Assembly (NCBI GenBank): GCA_017616655.1
Contig: JAFZXU010000067.1
Location: forward strand, 1 to 46,553
Source of the DNA: Bacteroidales bacterium
GTDB lineage: Bacteria > Bacteroidota > Bacteroidia > Bacteroidales > UBA932
Direction of reading: 5' to 3'
DNA: 46,553 nucleotides
Under the pieces are notes generated by a model. That model did not search any database, was not told the origin of the DNA, and saw nothing but the letters and a program-made list of their open reading frames with translations. Positions 45,616 to 46,553 of this stretch are shown one piece after another; positions within the stretch are counted from its first letter, which is position 1; every line of letters starts with the position of its first letter. Made by a program: the position numbers and the translations under genes.

Positions 45616-46553
45616 ATGGCTATTAAAATGCACATTTTGGTATGCGGTGGTACAGGTTGCACCGCATCCGGAAGCAAAGAGGTCATCGAGGAACTCAACA
45701 AGGAGCTCGTCGCACACGACCTCACCGATTTCGCAAAAGTGGTCGTCACCGGCTGCTTCGGTTTCTGCGAAAGGGGACCCATCGTCAAGATAATCCCTGA
45801 CAACACGTTCTATACACGAGTTAAACCTGAGGACGCAAAAGAGATCATCGAGGAGCACATCATCAAGGGCCGCAAGGTTCAGCGCCTCCTCTATGTCGCT
45901 CCCGACACCAACCAGAGCGTGACCGACTCCAAGCATATGGAGTTCTACAAGAAGCAGGTCCGCATCGCGCTGCGCAACTGCGGTTTCATCGATCCTGAAA
46001 ACATCGACGAGAGTATCGCACGCGACGGCTATGCAGCCCTCGGCAAGTGCCTCACCGAGATGACCCCTGCAGAGGTTATCGAGGAAATCAAGAAGTCCGG
46101 CCTCCGCGGACGCGGCGGCGCAGGTTTCCCCACCGGCCTGAAGTGGGAGATCGCATCCAAGAGCCGCGTAGGCGAGCAGAAGTATGTGGTCTGCAACGCC
46201 GACGAGGGTGACCCGGGCGCATTCATGGACCGTTCCCTCCTCGAGGGCGACCCTCACTCCATCCTCGAGGCTATGGCTATCTGCGGTTACTGCATCGGAG
46301 CAAATCACGGTCTTATCTACATCCGTGCGGAGTATCCCCTTGCAATCCACCGTCTGCAAGTCGCTATCGACCAGGCTCGTGAGTACGGCCTCCTCGGTAA
46401 GAACATCTTCGGCACAGACTTCGATTTCGACATTATCCTCCGTTACGGTGCAGGTGCATTCGTTTGCGGTGAGGAGACTGCTTTGATCCACTCCATGGAA
46501 GGTCTGCGCGGCGAACCTACCTTCAAACCCCCGTTCCCGGCAGTGGAAGGTTA
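45616..46553 (+). CDS. HndC/NuoF-like NADH-binding flavoprotein subunit (3' end outside window)
   Basis: The first 312 residues of the NADH/FMN-binding subunit of an electron-bifurcating hydrogenase or NADH dehydrogenase-type complex. Residues 1-80 are a thioredoxin-like [2Fe-2S] domain with C10, C15, C47 and C51, all intact. The NuoF-like part has the NADH/FMN loop GLRGRGGAGFPTGLKWE, NADEGDPGAFMDRSLLEGDP, and GAGAFVCGEETALI. The fused N-terminal ferredoxin domain is the HndC/HydB layout. The C-terminal [4Fe-4S] site and any hydrogenase subunit (HndD) would lie beyond the edge, so hydrogen production cannot be confirmed here. Confidence 0.93.
   Translation, partial: MAIKMHILVCGGTGCTASGSKEVIEELNKELVAHDLTDFAKVVVTGCFGFCERGPIVKIIPDNTFYTRVKPEDAKEIIEEHIIKGRKVQRLLYVAPDTNQSVTDSKHMEFYKKQVRIALRNCGFIDPENIDESIARDGYAALGKCLTEMTPAEVIEEIKKSGLRGRGGAGFPTGLKWEIASKSRVGEQKYVVCNADEGDPGAFMDRSLLEGDPHSILEAMAICGYCIGANHGLIYIRAEYPLAIHRLQVAIDQAREYGLLGKNIFGTDFDFDIILRYGAGAFVCGEETALIHSMEGLRGEPTFKPPFPAVEG

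Overview
The window looks like a chromosomal segment of an anaerobic Bacteroidales bacterium with a fairly GC-rich genome, probably an uncultured gut or rumen lineage (inference). Most promoters that can be recognised carry the Bacteroidetes -7 element TAnnTTTG, and Shine-Dalgarno sequences are mostly absent. The gene sets are typical of the group: the order sigma-54 regulator, lptE, TPR protein, secG; a PadR/PspC/GIN-domain cluster; an EF-G2 paralogue; mreBCD-mrdA-rodA. Oxygen-independent ribonucleotide reductase (nrdDG) and an Hnd-type NADH-linked electron-transfer complex point to an anaerobe.

Layout. 1-590: the tail of an unknown gene, short repeats and tRNA-Leu(CAA). 588-3174: nrdDG. 3259-4914: an OmpA/TPR lipoprotein. 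5051-7472: sigma-54 regulator, lptE, TPR protein, secG. 7643-10324: two PspC proteins around a PadR repressor, then a secreted GIN-domain protein. 10325-12112: lepA on the minus strand. 12199-14450: an AT-rich pair of lipoprotein genes between two near-identical 34-bp copies of a promoter/leader. 14517-17817: split transketolase, ECF sigma factor, putative membrane anti-sigma partner and a Spy-like periplasmic protein. 17814-21326 (minus): trmN6-like methyltransferase, lolD and the EF-G2 paralogue. 21441-23908: a glycerate kinase fused to RNase HII, then miaA. 23909-24263: a structured gap with palindromic repeats. 24264-26862: an AAA ATPase/nuclease and a membrane-anchored Ntn hydrolase. 26898-31089 (minus): gcvP and a secreted BPL_N-like protein. 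31152-36757 (minus): mreBCD-mrdA-rodA. 36855-38036: ispD and an Lrp regulator. 38147-40447 (minus): topA. 40584-43780: PBP1A and prmC. 43777-45075 (minus): a dicarboxylate/glutamate symporter. 45200 to the end: an HndB-like and an HndC/NuoF-like subunit, the latter cut by the window edge.

How the genes work together. Cell-envelope functions dominate: peptidoglycan elongation (MreBCD, PBP2, RodA, PBP1A), lipoprotein and LPS export (LolD, LptE), SecG, and a surface-stress-like circuit (ECF sigma, anti-sigma, Spy-like). Translation is the second theme: LepA, EF-G2, MiaA, PrmC, TrmN6 and tRNA-Leu.

The strongest unusual signals are the direct-repeat-flanked AT-rich lipoprotein cassette, the glycerate kinase-RNase HII fusion, a palindromic repeat translated in frame inside the trmN6-like gene, the EF-G paralogue with degenerate GTPase motifs, several predicted leaderless transcripts, and an HndB-like subunit with only one cysteine. 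I did not find a CRISPR array, an insertion sequence, a prophage or a complete defence island.
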